From assembly GCA_002439665.1 (NCBI GenBank), contig DJPC01000062.1, forward strand, positions 7,330 to 13,581: a stretch of DNA of 6,252 nucleotides, in the 5' to 3' direction. The position numbers were made by a program, and so were the translations under genes. A model generated the notes under the pieces. It was not told the origin of the DNA. It searched no databases and saw only the letters and a list, made by a program, of their open reading frames with translations. This document shows positions 6,069 through 6,252 of the stretch, piece after piece. Numbering within the stretch: the stretch's first letter is position 1; every line of letters begins with the position of its first letter. This DNA is from Dialister sp. UBA6422. GTDB lineage: Bacteria; Bacillota; Negativicutes; Veillonellales; Dialisteraceae.

Positions 6069-6097
6069 TTGAAACTTATCGAAAATATTTATATAGT
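6069..6097 (+). promoter_or_regulatory. Putative sigma-A promoter P1 of the right-edge gene
   Basis: TTGAAA (6069-6074) and TATAGT (6092-6097) each match the consensus at five of six positions, with an ideal 17-base spacer. The start would be near 6104, giving a leader of about 128 bases that carries a T-rich run (6121-6133) and a palindrome (6142-6155). It lies just after the orphan terminator, so it would begin a fresh transcript. Confidence 0.5.
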
Positions 6098-6184
6098 CGT
6101 ATCAAGAAAATATGACTTGCTTTTTTATTTTTTGCCGTAAGCAGTAAAGATACTGTTATTTAGCGTCTTTTAGTCTATATGTAG

Positions 6185-6190
6185 TATAAT
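6185..6190 (+). promoter_or_regulatory. Putative -10 element P2 of the right-edge gene
   Basis: A perfect TATAAT lies 41 bases before the TTG start at 6232. At 17-base spacing the -35 position is AGCGTC, a poor match. It could be a second, weaker start site giving a leader of about 35 bases. Confidence 0.4.
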
Positions 6191-6231
6191 GAAAAAACAA
6201 TATCACTGTGCAGTAATCAGAGGAGTTTATT

Positions 6232-6252
6232 TTGTTTTTTAAAGAAAATCCA
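6232..6252 (+). CDS. 5' end of a gene starting with TTG, cut by the window edge
   Basis: Only seven codons are visible, reading MFFKENP if TTG initiates. The call rests on a strong Shine-Dalgarno, AGAGGAG at 6219-6225, six bases before the TTG, and on the promoter elements upstream. No stop codon occurs in this frame before the window ends. The product cannot be identified from seven residues. It is transcribed away from nrdD, so it is not part of the reductase operon. Confidence 0.55.

Larger units (their letters stand above)
5831..6231. other. Intergenic region between nrdD and the divergent right-edge gene
   Basis: About 400 AT-rich bases without an established gene. It contains the nrdD leader (5831 to about 5900), two NrdR boxes (5902-5949), a 22-codon plus-strand frame (5988-6056) that I do not call as a gene, an orphan plus-strand terminator (6030-6051) and two promoter candidates for the right-edge gene. 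A small palindrome, CAGTAAAGATACTG, is at 6142-6155. The nrdD promoter hexamers are not clear: TTGTAT (5966 to 5961) with GATATT (5943 to 5938) at 17-base spacing on the minus strand is the best I can offer. It would place box 1 over the -10 and box 2 downstream of the start. Confidence 0.6.

Noticed and set aside
1..6252. tRNA, rRNA, CRISPR array, prophage or complete insertion sequence
   Set aside because: No cloverleaf, no regularly spaced direct repeats, and no transposase, integrase or phage genes were seen. The genes are ordinary metabolic genes.

Overview
This is a low-GC, AT-rich window. Gene spacing is typical of bacteria and Shine-Dalgarno sites are strong (AAAGGAGG, AGAGGAG, AAAGGA). 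The pairing of a CstA-type carbon-starvation/pyruvate permease with an oxygen-sensitive class III ribonucleotide reductase points to an anaerobic or facultative Firmicute. A Negativicutes-type anaerobe (Megasphaera/Dialister-like) is my impression, not a demonstrated assignment.

Layout from left to right: a weak promoter region (1-139); an uncharacterised 203-residue protein (140-751); cstA (795-2540), only 43 bases downstream on the same strand and probably in the same operon; a 321-base convergent gap (2541-2861) dominated by a 77-base quasi-palindrome that can work as a terminator in both directions; nrdG (2862-3416, minus), the radical-SAM activase; a 203-base gap with its own promoter candidate and a striking set of competing inverted repeats; nrdD (3620-5830, minus), the anaerobic ribonucleoside-triphosphate reductase; a roughly 400-base gap (5831-6231); and the first seven codons of a plus-strand gene that starts with TTG at 6232.

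nrdD and nrdG form one functional unit. NrdG cleaves S-adenosylmethionine through a 4Fe-4S cluster and installs the glycyl radical on NrdD, which then reduces ribonucleoside triphosphates to supply dNTPs without oxygen. Upstream of nrdD are two 16-bp sites matching the NrdR-box consensus, exactly 32 bp centre to centre. This is the classic arrangement for repression by NrdR, which reads ATP/dATP through the same kind of ATP-cone domain that NrdD carries at its N terminus.

The least ordinary parts are in the gaps. (1) The nrdD-nrdG interval has three repeat arms in which the middle arm can pair with either neighbour, giving two mutually exclusive hairpins just after a sigma-A-like promoter; this is a candidate RNA switch or processing site setting NrdG relative to NrdD. 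(2) A clean intrinsic terminator on the plus strand at 6030-6051 has no gene in front of it. It may end a small RNA or leader divergent from nrdD. No complete mobile element, tRNA, rRNA or CRISPR array was seen.
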